From the NCBI RefSeq assembly GCF_900103125.1, contig NZ_FNJV01000002.1, positions 992,001-1,056,000 on the forward strand: a DNA stretch of 64,000 nucleotides, written 5' to 3'. Of the stretch, positions 1 through 9,400 are shown piece by piece; within the stretch, counting starts at the first letter, position 1, and the number at the start of each line of letters is the position of its first letter. The translations under genes were made by a program, and so were the position numbers. Source of the stretch: Mucilaginibacter sp. OK268. GTDB taxonomy: Bacteria > Bacteroidota > Bacteroidia > Sphingobacteriales > Sphingobacteriaceae. The notes beneath the pieces are model-generated. The model was not told where the DNA came from, did no database searches, and saw only the letters and a list, made by a program, of their open reading frames with translations.

Positions 1-53
1 ACTTGATACTAGCTACTTGATAATCAAAATGATACTAGCTACCTGATACCAAT
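1..53. repeat. Period-7 TATCAAG/CTTGATA intergenic repeat, site A1 (cut by window edge)
   Basis: Copies of CTTGATACTAGCTAC and related words precede fmt. The same words recur at 4678-4821, 13517-13615, 23140-23270 and 48699-48790, where they form inverted arms. Only the arm next to fmt is visible here. Confidence 0.7.
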
Positions 54-74
54 AACGATACAAAAAGGAATAGC

Positions 75-992
75 ATGAGAATTGTATTTATGGGTACCCC
101 CGAGTTTGCTGTTGCATCATTAGATGCACTGATTAAAGCAGGTAGCGACATTGTAGGCGTGGTTACCGCTCCTGATAAACCGGCTGGTCGCGGGCAAAAG
201 GTAAGCGAATCGGCGGTGAAACAATATGCGGTAGCCAACGGACTGAAAGTGCTGCAGCCCGAAAAGCTAAAAAATCCGGAGTTTCTGGCCGAACTGAAAT
301 CGTTGCACGCAGATCTGCAGGTAGTTGTAGCATTTCGTATGCTGCCCGAAGTAGTTTGGGCCATGCCGCCAAAGGGTACCATCAATTTACATGCTTCGCT
401 TTTACCACAATACCGTGGCGCGGCCCCTATTAACTGGGTGCTGATCAACGGCGAAAAAGAAAGTGGTGCTACTACCTTTTTCCTGAAACATGAAATTGAT
501 ACTGGCGACGTGCTGTTTACCGAAAAGGTAACCTTAAACGGTCATGAAACGGCTGGTACATTGCACGACTGGCTCATGAACAAAGGTGCCGGCTTGTTGG
601 TTAAAACTGTAAAAGCTGTTGAAAGCGGTCGTTACCACGAGCACCCGCAAACAGCTCTGCTCACCGGCGAAGAGCTAAAACACGCACCTAAAATTTTCAA
701 AGAAGATTGCCTGATTGACTGGACACAACCTGCACAAAATATCTACAACAAAATACGCGGACTTAGCCCTATCCCTACTGCTTATACCGAACTTAACGGT
801 AAAGTTTTAAAGATATATGGTTCTGAACTGCAAACGGAAGTACCCGCCATACAACCCGGAGACTTCCTCACCGATAACAAAACCTACCTGAAATTTGCCG
901 CCAAAGATGGTTTTATCAGTTTGACCGACATTCAGCTGGAGGGTAAAAAACGCATGGGTATTGAAGATTTTTTGAGAGGAATGAGGTTGTGA
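75..992 (+). CDS. fmt: Methionyl-tRNA formyltransferase
   Basis: Formylates initiator Met-tRNA using 10-formyl-tetrahydrofolate, in the cytosol. The protein has 305 residues, the usual length. The N-terminal formyltransferase domain starts with MRIVFMGTPEF and carries the signature SLLPQYRGAAPIN. The catalytic trio is present as Asn104, His106 and Asp142 (the last in HEIDTGD). The C-terminal tRNA-binding domain covers roughly residues 205-300. The ATG at 75 follows a purine-rich AAAAGGAA stretch. The upstream side is a period-7 repeat, and def is not adjacent. A small acidic gene follows 50 bp downstream. Identification is firm. Confidence 0.96.
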   Translation: MRIVFMGTPEFAVASLDALIKAGSDIVGVVTAPDKPAGRGQKVSESAVKQYAVANGLKVLQPEKLKNPEFLAELKSLHADLQVVVAFRMLPEVVWAMPPKGTINLHASLLPQYRGAAPINWVLINGEKESGATTFFLKHEIDTGDVLFTEKVTLNGHETAGTLHDWLMNKGAGLLVKTVKAVESGRYHEHPQTALLTGEELKHAPKIFKEDCLIDWTQPAQNIYNKIRGLSPIPTAYTELNGKVLKIYGSELQTEVPAIQPGDFLTDNKTYLKFAAKDGFISLTDIQLEGKKRMGIEDFLRGMRL

Positions 993-1042
993 TATGAAAT
1001 GAACAAATTGCAAATCTTTAATAATATGCTTAAATTTATAGT

Positions 1043-1303
1043 ATGAAACTTGCAGAGTTAAAATCAGAATTTCACAATCTTATAGATCAAATAGATGATC
1101 CTGAAATGCTGTCGCAATTTTATGATGTGATAACTCAATCTTTACAGCCTAAAAATTCTGTATGGCAAGCTTTAACTCCACAACAACAACAGGATATTTT
1201 AACCGCTTATGAAGAAAGTGAAAACGAATCTGATCTGATTTCTTTATCTGCGTTAAAATCCAAATACAAGGAATGTAACCACCTTTGTCATCTTGAGTTA
1301 TAA
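1043..1303 (+). CDS. Small acidic protein, orphan antitoxin-like
   Basis: The product is 86 residues, acidic and probably helical. The N-terminal part (KLAELKSEFHNLIDQIDDPE) and the middle segment with QQQQDILTAYEESEN resemble the small antitoxin or addiction-module proteins that in Bacteroidota usually precede a RelE/ParE toxin. No toxin frame follows; the next 300 bp hold repeats instead. The C-terminus (KYKECNHLCHLEL) looks atypical where family members, as I recall them, end in a KYKEWL-like helix, so the end may be altered. It lies 50 bp after fmt on the same strand. Function is inferred only by resemblance. Confidence 0.5.
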   Translation: MKLAELKSEFHNLIDQIDDPEMLSQFYDVITQSLQPKNSVWQALTPQQQQDILTAYEESENESDLISLSALKSKYKECNHLCHLEL

Positions 1304-1368
1304 AATCCCGTACCTTTAAGGGTGCAATGACGTGTTAAATTAAGGTACCAATTCAATTTTATAAAATA

Positions 1369-1462
1369 TGTCATTGCGAGCGATAGCGTGGCAATCTCTT
1401 CACATTCTCATCGGTAAGAATAGCTACGAGATTGCTTCGTCGTTCCTTCTCGCAATGACATG
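1369..1462. repeat. Palindromic intergenic repeat, family G (TCATTGCGAG...CTCGCAATGA)
   Basis: The arms read TGTCATTGCGAGCGA and TTCTCGCAATGACA, with inner arms GCAATCTC and GAGATTGC. Related copies are at 2459-2538 and 9247-9337, with a half copy at 42597-42620. It behaves as a REP/BIME-like extragenic palindrome. Confidence 0.8.
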
Positions 1463-1623
1463 ATGGAGACACGTCATGGATAGGAACAAAGGATCTGTTT
1501 GTAAACTGTTCTTATTGTAGAATAGATACTTCGCTGCGCTCAGTATGACAAACAATTTTATTACCCCCCATCAACCCAAAGTCAAAATAAAATAAACACT
1601 TCATTAATAATCACCACGTTTGC

Positions 1624-1631
1624 TATTTTTG
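1624..1631 (+). promoter_or_regulatory. Bacteroidota -7 promoter element (TATTTTTG) for the DUF3050 gene
   Basis: TATTTTTG matches the TAnnTTTG consensus of the Bacteroidota primary sigma factor. It lies 21 bp before the ATG at 1653, which supports that start over the in-frame TTG at 1620. No clear -33 TTTG is seen at normal spacing. Confidence 0.6.
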
Positions 1632-1652
1632 CGGCCACAAATTTTATTATCC

Positions 1653-2450
1653 ATGGCCAATTACAGCGACAAAATTACCCAGCTTAAATCCGAGATCCAG
1701 CCTTTGCGTGAGCAATTGATACAGCACGAGCTTTATAAAAACATCAACTCTGTAGAGGAGCTTACCGTTTTTATGGATCACCACGTATTTGCGGTGTGGG
1801 ATTTTATGTCGCTGTTAAAATCGTTGCAACAAAAACTAACCTGTACGATTACGCCATGGATGCCTACCGGTAACTCCAACACCCGTTACCTGATCAACGA
1901 AATTGTTACCGGCGAGGAAAGTGATGTAGACGAAGCTGGTAACCGTACCAGTCATTTTGAGCTGTACCTGCGTGCCATGCAGCAGGCCGGCAGCCAGGCT
2001 GTTGCCATCAACAACCTGTTCAATGAACTTAACTTTGGCAAACATATAGACGAAGCCCTCATCATTGCCGATATCCCGGTAGCGGCACGCAACTTTGTAC
2101 AACACACTTTTGAAGTGATCGACAGTCCTAAAAATCATGTGCAGGCAGCTGTGTTTACTTTTGGCCGCGAGGATCTGATCCCCGATATGTTTGTAAGCAT
2201 CGTAAAAGAATTGAGCCAGCAATTGCCCGGCAAGGTTGATATTTTGCTATACTACCTGGAACGCCATATTGAAGTTGACGGTGATCACCACTCGCAATTA
2301 GCCTATCAGATGACCGCCGAATTATGCGGCAACGACGATACCAAATGGCAGGAAGCAACAGAATTCGTAAAAGAAGCCCTGCAAACCCGTATAGCCCTTT
2401 GGGATGGTATTTTGGCAGCAATAAAAGCACCGGTATCTTCCGAGTTATAA
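1653..2450 (+). CDS. DUF3050 family protein (heme-oxygenase-like fold)
   Basis: The product has 265 residues from the ATG at 1653. It matches the DUF3050 family, whose members are predicted to adopt the all-helical heme-oxygenase-like fold. Visible family marks are the [16 protein letters not shown] block near residues 41-56 (His43 and His44), an ELYLRAM segment, and [13 protein letters not shown] near residue 210. These His and acidic residues suggest a metal or heme site, but no substrate is established. The reading frame extends upstream to a TTG at 1620, but that codon precedes the promoter. The gene stands alone between two palindromic repeats. Confidence 0.85.
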   Translation: MANYSDKITQLKSEIQPLREQLIQHELYKNINSVEELTVFMDHHVFAVWDFMSLLKSLQQKLTCTITPWMPTGNSNTRYLINEIVTGEESDVDEAGNRTSHFELYLRAMQQAGSQAVAINNLFNELNFGKHIDEALIIADIPVAARNFVQHTFEVIDSPKNHVQAAVFTFGREDLIPDMFVSIVKELSQQLPGKVDILLYYLERHIEVDGDHHSQLAYQMTAELCGNDDTKWQEATEFVKEALQTRIALWDGILAAIKAPVSSEL

Positions 2451-2458
2451 GTTTCCTC

Positions 2459-2538
2459 CACGTCATTGCGTAGCAATCCCCAACTATACAGAGCGGCTCT
2501 GCACATCGGGGATTGCCACGCTACGCTCACAATGACGC
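2459..2538. repeat. Palindromic intergenic repeat, family G
   Basis: CGTCATTGCGTAGCAATCCCC faces GGGGATTGCCACGC and CTCACAATGACG, giving a long imperfect hairpin. It separates the convergent DUF3050 and class IV aminotransferase genes and may act as a transcript end. Confidence 0.75.
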
Positions 2539-2562
2539 GCTGTTTTTAACGTTGGCTATGCC

Positions 2563-3399
2563 CTACAGCTTATTCAACTCATCCATCAGCACCTTGCTGA
2601 TGCGGTTAAAATAGCGCCGTACGCCAAAGCCCATTACGGTTTGGATGCCGCGGGTTGCATTGGTTAAAAACACCTCATCGGCCTCGTACAAAATATCCGG
2701 GTTTATCTGTGCTTCGGTAACCTCAATGTTATTTTCCTGGGCCAGTTTGATCACTACCTGACGCATCACCCCTTCCACACAGCCTTCGCTTAAAGCCGGG
2801 GTATATAAATGATTCTGATAATAGACGAATATATTGGAGCTGCTGGCTTCGCACAGAAAACCGTTTTGGTTGAGCAAAAAAACATCGTCCAGCTTGTTCT
2901 GGGTTTTATAGATACCCGCCATCACATAAATAAGCGAATTACAGGTTTTGATGTTGGACAGATAGTTTGACGGTTTAGGCAGCTCGGTAAACACATCCAT
3001 GATCAGACCTTTTTCATTCAAAAAATAACGTGGCTCTTCGGATGCGGTAAGCTCCAGGCAATAACCCATTTTATTTTGCGAAGGAGTATATAAACCTTCG
3101 GCATCACGGTAAACAGTCAAACGCAGGCGGCCATGTTTTACCTTACTCCGTTTAGCCAGCTCTTCAGAAATATCCTTCAAAAACCAGGCGTCCATTTGTG
3201 AGTAGCCGTCAATTTTAAGCGCCTTCATCCCCCGTTGCAGTCGGTCGGCATGCTGGTCGGCAAATTTGAGCTGCCCCTTCATTAAGCGCATACTTTCAAA
3301 CAAACCATCGCCATACTTAAAAGCACGGTTGGCTATAGTAAGCAGCTGGCTGTTTGCCGGAATTATATCTCCATTAAAATTGATTAAAACGGGTATCAT
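2563..3399 (-). CDS. Class IV aminotransferase, pabC-like (aminodeoxychorismate lyase or branched-chain type)
   Basis: This is a 278-residue PLP enzyme of fold type IV. The PLP lysine is Lys151 in NIKTCNSL, and the cofactor-binding glutamate is Glu184 in LCEASSSNIF, followed by the TNATRGIQTV phosphate-binding region. The family includes D-amino acid transaminase, BCAT and 4-amino-4-deoxychorismate lyase. The length and the FKYGDGLFESMR motif favour PabC-like proteins, which make p-aminobenzoate for folate. The pabB gene is also in this window (41319) but is not linked. Substrate cannot be settled from sequence. Downstream is a family G palindrome; upstream is a period-7 repeat. Confidence 0.8.
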   Translation of the reverse strand: MIPVLINFNGDIIPANSQLLTIANRAFKYGDGLFESMRLMKGQLKFADQHADRLQRGMKALKIDGYSQMDAWFLKDISEELAKRSKVKHGRLRLTVYRDAEGLYTPSQNKMGYCLELTASEEPRYFLNEKGLIMDVFTELPKPSNYLSNIKTCNSLIYVMAGIYKTQNKLDDVFLLNQNGFLCEASSSNIFVYYQNHLYTPALSEGCVEGVMRQVVIKLAQENNIEVTEAQINPDILYEADEVFLTNATRGIQTVMGFGVRRYFNRISKVLMDELNKL

Positions 3400-3402
3400 T
3401 GT

Positions 3403-3613
3403 AAGATAGATATGAGATGTGAGATATTAGATTTGAGATTTTGATACATCTTTTATTTTTCAATTCGCGTACATGGGTTTATTGTCTAACGTCTCATACC
3501 ATTGTAAGGAAGATATGAGATGTGAGACATGAGATATGAGATCTCTGTTGAAATTTACATTGTGATTGTTTCATTTTGTTTTTTCTCATATCTCACATCT
3601 AATTTCTCATATC
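3403..3613. repeat. Period-7 inverted array, site C (ATATGAG/ATGTGAG words)
   Basis: The left arms at 3403-3443 and 3505-3545 are strings of 7-mers such as ATATGAG, ATGTGAG and ATTTGAG. The right arm at 3583-3613 is the complement (CTCATATCTCACATCT). The array lies between the class IV aminotransferase and rluD-like genes. Confidence 0.75.
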
Positions 3614-4636
3614 TTTATCCGTGTATTTACGCCATTTTTGGAGCACAGCTTCAAAATCGGGCGGCAGGGGCGATTCAAAAGCGATCTGCTTTTTTAATGT
3701 CGGATGTAAAAAGCCCAGTGTTTGCGCATGCAGGGCCTGCCTCGGCATCAGTTCAAAGCAATTTTCAACAAACTGTTTGTATTTGCTGAATACCGTACCT
3801 TTCAAGATCTTATCACCACCATAAGTAGCATCGCTGAATAAAGGGTGACCAATATGTTTCATATGTGCCCTGATCTGGTGGGTACGCCCGGTTTCCAGCT
3901 GACATTCGATCAGCGTAACATAGCCCATGCGTTCCAACACCTTATAATGGGTTACCGACCACTTTCCTTTTTCAGGATCATCATATATCGACATCACCCG
4001 CCTATCGTTCACACTGCGGCCAATATAGCCTGTTACCGTGCCGTCCTGCTCCAGATCGCCCCAGGCTAGTGCGATATATTTACGGGTAATGGTATGATCA
4101 AAAAACTGTTTGGCCAGCCAGTTCATGGAGCGTTCGTTCTTGCTAATAAGCAACAAACCCGAAGTATCCTTATCAATACGGTGAACTAAACCTGGCCTGC
4201 CATCGTTACCCGGCAATGTTGGCAGCTGCTGAAAATGGTAAACCAACGCATTAACCAATGTACCGGTATAATTATTATAACCCGGGTGCACCACCATACC
4301 AGCGGCTTTATCAACCACCAGCACATCGTCATCTTCATAAACAATATTGATGGGGATATTTTCTGGGTAAACCTCGGTATCACGCGGCGGATGTGGTAAT
4401 ACTACCGAGATCACATCAAGCGGTTTTACCCGGTAGCTCGATTTGATGGGCTTATCATTCACCAGCACATTTTCCAGCTCAATAGCGTTCTGGATGCGGT
4501 TGCGCGAGGCATTCTCTACCCGGTGCATCAAAAATTTATCAATACGCAACAGGGATTGCCCTTTGTCAACCACAATGCGTAAGTGCTCAAATAAGTCCTG
4601 TTCTTCCTGCTCTATAAGCTCGGTATCGTCTGCCAT
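3599..4636 (-). CDS. RluD-type ribosomal large subunit pseudouridine synthase
   Basis: Isomerises uridines in 23S rRNA. The product is 345 residues from the ATG at 4636. An N-terminal S4 RNA-binding domain (about residues 28-80) is followed by the RluA/RluD catalytic domain. The catalytic aspartate is Asp155 in HRIDKDTSG. The family blocks ECQLETGRTHQIRAHM and HPLFSDATYGG are also present. An in-frame upstream start at 4744 would add 36 residues from repeat DNA and lies upstream of a good -7 element at 4644-4651, so it is rejected. The stop codon falls inside the period-7 array. Confidence 0.92.
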   Translation of the reverse strand: MADDTELIEQEEQDLFEHLRIVVDKGQSLLRIDKFLMHRVENASRNRIQNAIELENVLVNDKPIKSSYRVKPLDVISVVLPHPPRDTEVYPENIPINIVYEDDDVLVVDKAAGMVVHPGYNNYTGTLVNALVYHFQQLPTLPGNDGRPGLVHRIDKDTSGLLLISKNERSMNWLAKQFFDHTITRKYIALAWGDLEQDGTVTGYIGRSVNDRRVMSIYDDPEKGKWSVTHYKVLERMGYVTLIECQLETGRTHQIRAHMKHIGHPLFSDATYGGDKILKGTVFSKYKQFVENCFELMPRQALHAQTLGFLHPTLKKQIAFESPLPPDFEAVLQKWRKYTDKDMRN

Positions 4637-4643
4637 TTGAGGG

Positions 4644-4651
4644 CAAAAGTA
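4644..4651 (-). promoter_or_regulatory. Bacteroidota -7 element (TACTTTTG) for the rluD-like gene
   Basis: Read on the minus strand the site is TACTTTTG, ending 7 bp before the ATG at 4636. It fixes the start and implies a very short 5' leader. Confidence 0.65.
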
Positions 4652-4677
4652 ATCGTTTTTTGTCGTAGTAGTAGCGG

Positions 4678-4821
4678 GTATCAAGTAGCTAGTATCAAGT
4701 ATCAAGATTATTAGCGACTTTAATGTATGTCGCCTTACAACCAAAATCCTGATATTTGGTAATCGGTATCGAGTACTTTGACATGAAATCTTGATACTTG
4801 ATACTAACTACTTGATACTAT
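4678..4821. repeat. Period-7 inverted array, site A2 (TATCAAG words)
   Basis: The left arm (TATCAAGTAGCTAGTATCAA and onward) begins near 4679 and the complementary right arm (CTTGATACTTGATACTAACT) starts near 4789. The array fills the gap between the divergent rluD-like and deaminase-like genes. Confidence 0.8.
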
Positions 4822-4822
4822 A

Positions 4823-5710
4823 ATGGATATCGATCTCGAAATTTTTAGCCCGGTTCAGCCTATCAGCAACCCGCTGTTTGATGCGCACGGTGTAAAGGTT
4901 TTTTTAAAACGCGACGACCTGATCCACCCCATGATATCGGGCAATAAGTGGCGTAAATTAAAATACCTGCTTAAAACCGCTCAAAGCCAGGGCAAAAACC
5001 ACCTGGTAACCTTTGGCGGCGCTTACTCCAATCACTTACTGGCTACCGCTGCGGCCGCTGCACGTTTCGGATTTAAAGCTACCGGTATAGTACGCGGCGA
5101 AGAAGTAAATAACGATACCCTGTTTTTATGCAAACTGCATGGCATGCAATTAATATTTACCGACAGGGATAGCTATCGCGATAAAGCAGCCTTGTTTAAT
5201 CAATATTTTGGAGATGATAACGACGCCTTTTTTATTGACGAAGGCGGCGCATCGCCGGAAGGCGCATTAGGCTGTAGTGAACTGCTTGATGAGCTTACCG
5301 AAACTTACGATCATATTTTTTGCGCCTGCGGTACAGGTACAACGGCTGCAGGTATTATCAATGGCTTAAGCAAACATCAGCTTAAAACCCGGTTTAACGC
5401 GGTTCCTGTTTTTAAAAACGGCAGTTTTATCCGGGATGAGATCAACCGCTTCCTGACCACACCTGCAGACTACCATCTGCATACAGATTATCACTTTGGT
5501 GGCTATGGCAAAGCCGATGCTGAATTGGTCAGGTTTATAAAAGAATTTGTAGCCGCTAGCGGTGTCGTGATCGAACCGGTGTATACCGGCAAAATGATGT
5601 ACGCGCTTTATGACCTCATTGGCAAAGGGCATTTTGAACCCGGCAGCAGGATCCTGGCTATCCATAGCGGGGGCATCTGGGGTTTGCTGGGCATGAAAGA
5701 TAAATTTTGA
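4823..5710 (+). CDS. PLP-dependent ACC deaminase / D-cysteine desulfhydrase family protein
   Basis: This fold-type II PLP enzyme of 295 residues is related to 1-aminocyclopropane-1-carboxylate deaminase and D-cysteine desulfhydrase. The PLP lysine is Lys42 in SGNKWRKLK. The substrate-binding Ser69-Asn70-His71 (GGAYSNH) follows, and a glycine-rich phosphate loop is seen in CACGTGTTAAG. Biochemical activity of Bacteroidota members is unsettled; both reactions release ammonia and an alpha-keto acid. It is shorter than plant-associated ACC deaminases, which have about 340 residues. It is divergent from rluD across the A2 repeat and ends 10 bp before a terminator that belongs to the opposite strand. 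Confidence 0.85.
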   Translation: MDIDLEIFSPVQPISNPLFDAHGVKVFLKRDDLIHPMISGNKWRKLKYLLKTAQSQGKNHLVTFGGAYSNHLLATAAAAARFGFKATGIVRGEEVNNDTLFLCKLHGMQLIFTDRDSYRDKAALFNQYFGDDNDAFFIDEGGASPEGALGCSELLDELTETYDHIFCACGTGTTAAGIINGLSKHQLKTRFNAVPVFKNGSFIRDEINRFLTTPADYHLHTDYHFGGYGKADAELVRFIKEFVAASGVVIEPVYTGKMMYALYDLIGKGHFEPGSRILAIHSGGIWGLLGMKDKF

Positions 5711-5713
5711 TCA

Positions 5714-5745
5714 CAAAAAAATGCCTGGCTCCGAAACCAGGCATT
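5714..5745 (-). terminator. Rho-independent terminator of the chitinase gene
   Basis: On the minus strand the stem AATGCCTGG/CCAGGCATT (arms 5737-5745 and 5720-5728) is followed by a run of seven T. It lies 28 bp after the stop of the 5773-7167 gene. Confidence 0.85.
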
Positions 5746-5772
5746 CAATTTAGAATTAATATACGAAATGGT

Positions 5773-7167
5773 TTAGTTGCCTACTGTAAAGGCTTCCCAT
5801 CCCGAGGCTGTAGCACGGTTACAGGTCATGGCCTGGGTTCCGTTTTCGCTGCTGATAAATTTGCCGTTATTTCCACGCAGGGTTACTTTGCCATCGGCTG
5901 CAACTATCCAGTCGAATTTTTCCCAGTCGCTCGCCGTTGCGCGGTTACAAGTAATAGCCTGGGTACCGTTTTCTGAGGATACGAATTTGGCTTTGCTGCG
6001 CAGGGAGATTTTGCCGCCGCCTGCATCTATCACTGTAAAGTGTTCGGTGTCACCAGCTGTAGTACGGGTACAAGTCATGGCCGTAGTACCGTTCTCGCCG
6101 CTCACATAAGCATTATTAAATCCTTTCAATGATATAACCGAACCTATTGGTGGGTTTCCGGTTGGAGGAGTTGTACCGCCGGAAAGCTGATCATAAATAG
6201 CCGATAGCAATGAATTAGCTCCGGTAGCATCCTGAGATAGCTCCCACATCATAATACCACCACCCTGGCTAAGGGCCAGTGAAGTTTTGCTTTTAATAGT
6301 AGGGATCCCGTTATAGCCTATGCCGTTCCAGGTATCTGAGTTAGGGCTGCCACCGCCTGCCAGGATATCGGCATAAGAGGTATAAGGTTCCCTACCGTAA
6401 AAAGGCACACCCAGTATAGCTTTCGCTTTTGGCAGGCCCCGGCCAATCCAATAATTCAACGATGTTTGAGCTAATGAATATGGAGAGTGGTTAGGTCCGT
6501 CGCCATCGTAAGCCATCAGGTTCAGGAAATCAACATAACCAAAAACATTGGCGTTGATGGATGAACCGTCGCTTGAAATTACGGCCGCGGTTAACAATTT
6601 ACCCTGTGCATGTAAAGCATTGCTAAGGGCCAGCATCAGGGCCGAATAATTATTTGCCGAAGCGCCGTCGTTAGGGTATTCCCAGTCAATATCTGCTCCA
6701 TCCAGGTTATACTGGTTAACCATGTTGAGTACGTTGTTAACAAAGGTGGTACGGGTACCTGAATTGGCAGCAAGGGATTCAAAGCCGCTGTCGTCGCCGT
6801 TATTCCATCCACCTATCGAGATCGATACTTTAACGCCATTGGCGTGAGCGGTGCTTACCAGGCTTTGTAGTTTTGAAACATTGTCAATGGCACCTAATCC
6901 GCCAGATCCATTAGGTATTACAAACGCGTAATTGATGTGGGTAAGTTTGGAGTACTGCACCTGGTTAACAGCGCCTGCCCAGCTGGGCAAATAACCTACA
7001 ACTTTAAAGCCCGCAGGGATGGCCGATGTACCCAATGGCCTGTTGGGCGCATCGGGCGAAGGTGTTGGAGCAGAAGGTGATAAGTTATTGTCTTTTCGAC
7101 AAGAAGAAAGTGCCAGAAGCACCGCCGCCACACAAAGCAGCAGGAACGAGTTAAACTTTGTTTTCAT
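5773..7167 (-). CDS. GH18 chitinase-family lipoprotein with C-terminal beta-trefoil-like module (copy 1)
   Basis: The 464-residue product starts with a lipoprotein signal; the lipobox ALSSC puts the lipidated cysteine at residue 23. The GH18 catalytic domain (about 54-330) carries the DxxDxDxE motif as Asp156, Asp159, Asp161 and catalytic Glu163, plus the MAYD substrate-assist motif. A Thr/Pro linker leads to a roughly 115-residue C-terminal part with three repeats of the type [13 protein letters not shown], which resembles a fascin/actin-crosslinking beta-trefoil that may bind glycan. The enzyme probably hydrolyses chitin or other beta-1,4-GlcNAc polymers at the cell surface. The neighbour at 7249 is a tandem paralogue in the same orientation. 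Confidence 0.88.
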   Translation of the reverse strand: MKTKFNSFLLLCVAAVLLALSSCRKDNNLSPSAPTPSPDAPNRPLGTSAIPAGFKVVGYLPSWAGAVNQVQYSKLTHINYAFVIPNGSGGLGAIDNVSKLQSLVSTAHANGVKVSISIGGWNNGDDSGFESLAANSGTRTTFVNNVLNMVNQYNLDGADIDWEYPNDGASANNYSALMLALSNALHAQGKLLTAAVISSDGSSINANVFGYVDFLNLMAYDGDGPNHSPYSLAQTSLNYWIGRGLPKAKAILGVPFYGREPYTSYADILAGGGSPNSDTWNGIGYNGIPTIKSKTSLALSQGGGIMMWELSQDATGANSLLSAIYDQLSGGTTPPTGNPPIGSVISLKGFNNAYVSGENGTTAMTCTRTTAGDTEHFTVIDAGGGKISLRSKAKFVSSENGTQAITCNRATASDWEKFDWIVAADGKVTLRGNNGKFISSENGTQAMTCNRATASGWEAFTVGN

Positions 7168-7201
7168 AAATGAATAGATTAGTGGTTAGTTAGATATAGT
7201 T

Positions 7202-7235
7202 AATTAATACCGGCGGTGAGTCGCCGGTATTAATT
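7202..7235. terminator. Perfect 14-bp hairpin between the two chitinase genes
   Basis: Arms AATTAATACCGGCG (7202-7215) and CGCCGGTATTAATT (7222-7235) surround a 6-nt loop. It lies 14 bp after the stop of the upstream chitinase copy. No long T-run follows, so it may be a weak terminator or an mRNA-stabilising hairpin. Confidence 0.6.
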
Positions 7236-7248
7236 ATTGGTCATTTGA

Positions 7249-8664
7249 TTAATTCCCTACGGTAAAGGCTTCCCATCCTGAGGCAGTAGTACGGGTACAG
7301 GTCATGGCCTGGGTACCGTTTTCGCTGCTGATGAATTTGCCATTATTGCCACGCAGGGTTACTTTGCCATCGGCTGCCACTATCCAGTCGAATTTTTCCC
7401 AATCGCTGGCTGTGGTACGGTTACAGGTGATGGCTTGAGTGCCGTTCTCTGAGGATACATATTTACCCATACTGCGCAAGGAGATTTTACCTCCACCTGC
7501 GTCAATCACGGTAAAATGCTCCCAGTCGCCAGCTGCGGTGCGGGTGCAGGTCATGGCTTGCGCACCATTCTCACCGCTTACAAACGCGTTGTTAAAGCCC
7601 TTGAGGGATATTACGGTACCTATCGGCGGGTTGCTGCCTGTTGGAGGTGTTGTACCGCCATGTGCAACGATCACATTGTGAATAGTTGATAACAAAGAGT
7701 TTACCCCTGTTGCATCGCCGGCCAGTTCCCATATCATCATACCGGCAATTCCACGGTCAAAAGACAAATTGGTTTTGTTGGTAATAGTAGGGATACCGTT
7801 ATAGCCATAGTTTTGAAAAGTATCTGAATTTGGACTGCCGCCAAGGGCCAATACATCATTATAGTTTTTGGTGATGTAATCGCCCCTGTTGTCGCGTGCA
7901 TAGAAAGGCACACCCAAAACGGTTTTTTCAAGCGCTAAACCGCGACCACTCCAATAGTTCAGACAATCCACTGCTGATTGATAGGTGGAGTGCTGAAAGT
8001 TATTATCATCATAATCCATAATATTTAACCAGTCAACAGAAGTCATAGTAGTGCTGGTTACATAAGTAGCCCCGGTTGAAATAACAGCTGCACTGCATAA
8101 TTTCCCGATACCGTGCATGGCATTAGCCAGCGACTGCATCATCAAAGCAAAGTTATTGGCTTCGGTGCCAGCCGATGGGAATTCCCAGTCGATATCTACA
8201 CCATCCAAATTATTCTGATTTACATAGTTAACCATCGTATTAACAAACGCGGTACGCAAACTGGCGCTTGCCACTATGGTATGAAAAGCATCACCGCCGC
8301 CACCGCCGCCAACAGCAATAAGCGCCTTTACATTGTTATTATGCGCCAGTGTGGTCATGCTGGCCAATTTGCCGGGGTTATCAATGGAAGTTAAGCCCCC
8401 GCTGGTTGTAGGCGAAATGAAGGCATAAATAATATGTGTCAATTTACTATACTGAATGGCATTTACATCGCCCTCCCAACTGGGTAAATAGGCTACTACT
8501 TTAAATGTGGTAGCAGTTACCGCGTTAGTGCCTTGTTTGCCTAGCGAGGCATCGTTGTTGTTTACAGGCGCAAAATCGGCCCGGTTATCCTTTTTACACG
8601 ATGATAAGGCAAATAATACCGAGAAGACTCCGAGGAGCAGGAAAGAGTTAAAATTTAATTTCAT
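7249..8664 (-). CDS. GH18 chitinase-family lipoprotein with C-terminal beta-trefoil-like module (copy 2)
   Basis: This 471-residue tandem paralogue of the 5773-7167 product shares its lipoprotein signal (Cys23 in ALSSC). The GH18 motif is Asp154, Asp157, Asp159 and catalytic Glu161; the later motif is MDYD rather than MAYD. A GGGGGG stretch near residues 119-124 replaces the GGWNNG segment of copy 1. The catalytic domains have clearly diverged. The last 115 residues are nearly identical, including at DNA level, which suggests recent duplication of the module or gene conversion. The two genes may be co-transcribed from upstream of 8664, with the hairpin at 7202 modulating the second. Confidence 0.88.
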   Translation of the reverse strand: MKLNFNSFLLLGVFSVLFALSSCKKDNRADFAPVNNNDASLGKQGTNAVTATTFKVVAYLPSWEGDVNAIQYSKLTHIIYAFISPTTSGGLTSIDNPGKLASMTTLAHNNNVKALIAVGGGGGGDAFHTIVASASLRTAFVNTMVNYVNQNNLDGVDIDWEFPSAGTEANNFALMMQSLANAMHGIGKLCSAAVISTGATYVTSTTMTSVDWLNIMDYDDNNFQHSTYQSAVDCLNYWSGRGLALEKTVLGVPFYARDNRGDYITKNYNDVLALGGSPNSDTFQNYGYNGIPTITNKTNLSFDRGIAGMMIWELAGDATGVNSLLSTIHNVIVAHGGTTPPTGSNPPIGTVISLKGFNNAFVSGENGAQAMTCTRTAAGDWEHFTVIDAGGGKISLRSMGKYVSSENGTQAITCNRTTASDWEKFDWIVAADGKVTLRGNNGKFISSENGTQAMTCTRTTASGWEAFTVGN

Positions 8665-9066
8665 AAGTTAAGAGTTAAGTGGTTAATATGTATTTATGAT
8701 TGGTTTGTTAAGTTTTTTCAACAAAAAGGCACCTGCCCAACAGGTGTTTATAGGCTTATAAATATCAAATGATGATATCAATAGTTATAGTAATAAGTAA
8801 TTCAGGGTATGTTTTACGAAAGTAAATCTAATGTAATATTTTATTATAAATAGCTTAAAAACAGCACAATACGCTTAAACAACAAGCATTGTAGTGCTTT
8901 TGTAGGGTATCATTATGATAAGCATATTATAAATATTAATGAAAAATATTTTTCCTGATACGCTTCGCTCACAGTTTACTTTTTAGTTAAACGTGAGGCA
9001 TCAGGAACAGGAAATCAATATTGGTTGAGGGGAGTAATAGCCTATCAAAAAATAGTCGCCCAAACA

Positions 9067-9165
9067 GGCTGTCATGCTGGAGCTCCGTCGAAGCATGGAG
9101 GGCAGGCCTCTACGCTCGACCCTTCGACGGAGCTCAGGGTGACACTCTCTTTGTTAAAGGTTGTC
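9067..9165. repeat. Palindromic intergenic repeat, family H (GAGCTCCGTCGAAG type)
   Basis: CTGTCATGCTGGAGCTCCGT and CGACGGAGCTCAGGGTGACA form opposing arms. The related copy is at 17637-17712. It is an extragenic palindrome unrelated to family G in sequence. Confidence 0.8.
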
Positions 9166-9246
9166 ACGCTGAACGTTTGAAGCATCTGTTGTGCGATATG
9201 TATGTGGAAGAAGATCCTTAGTTATAACTCAGGATGACATGCCCCC

Positions 9247-9337
9247 TCATGTCATTGCGAGGAGGAACGACGAAGCAATCTCCTCGCGTTCAATATACAA
9301 GCGAGGAGATTGCCACGCTGCGCTCGCAATGACATAT
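9247..9337. repeat. Palindromic intergenic repeat, family G
   Basis: The arms are CATGTCATTGCGAGGAGGAA and CGCTCGCAATGACAT, with inner GAAGCAATCTCCTCGC facing GCGAGGAGATTGCC. It is the cleanest G copy in the window. Confidence 0.85.
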
Positions 9338-9400
9338 TGTCGAATCAATAAACATTGCTTTCAGGCCTGGCTTGCTTTAATGAGGTCAGCAGAAAACAAA

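Larger units (their letters stand above)
1304..1652. other. Intergenic region with palindromic repeat and promoter, no gene seen
   Basis: These 349 bp contain a TCATTGCGAG-type palindrome (1369-1462), a short CGCTGCGCTCAGTATGACA half-repeat near 1531-1550, and a -7 promoter element near the right end. No open frame with coding character is visible. Confidence 0.6.

Noticed and set aside
3529..3824. Short plus-strand frames over the end of the rluD-like gene
   Set aside because: They begin in the period-7 array and continue antisense to conserved rluD codons.
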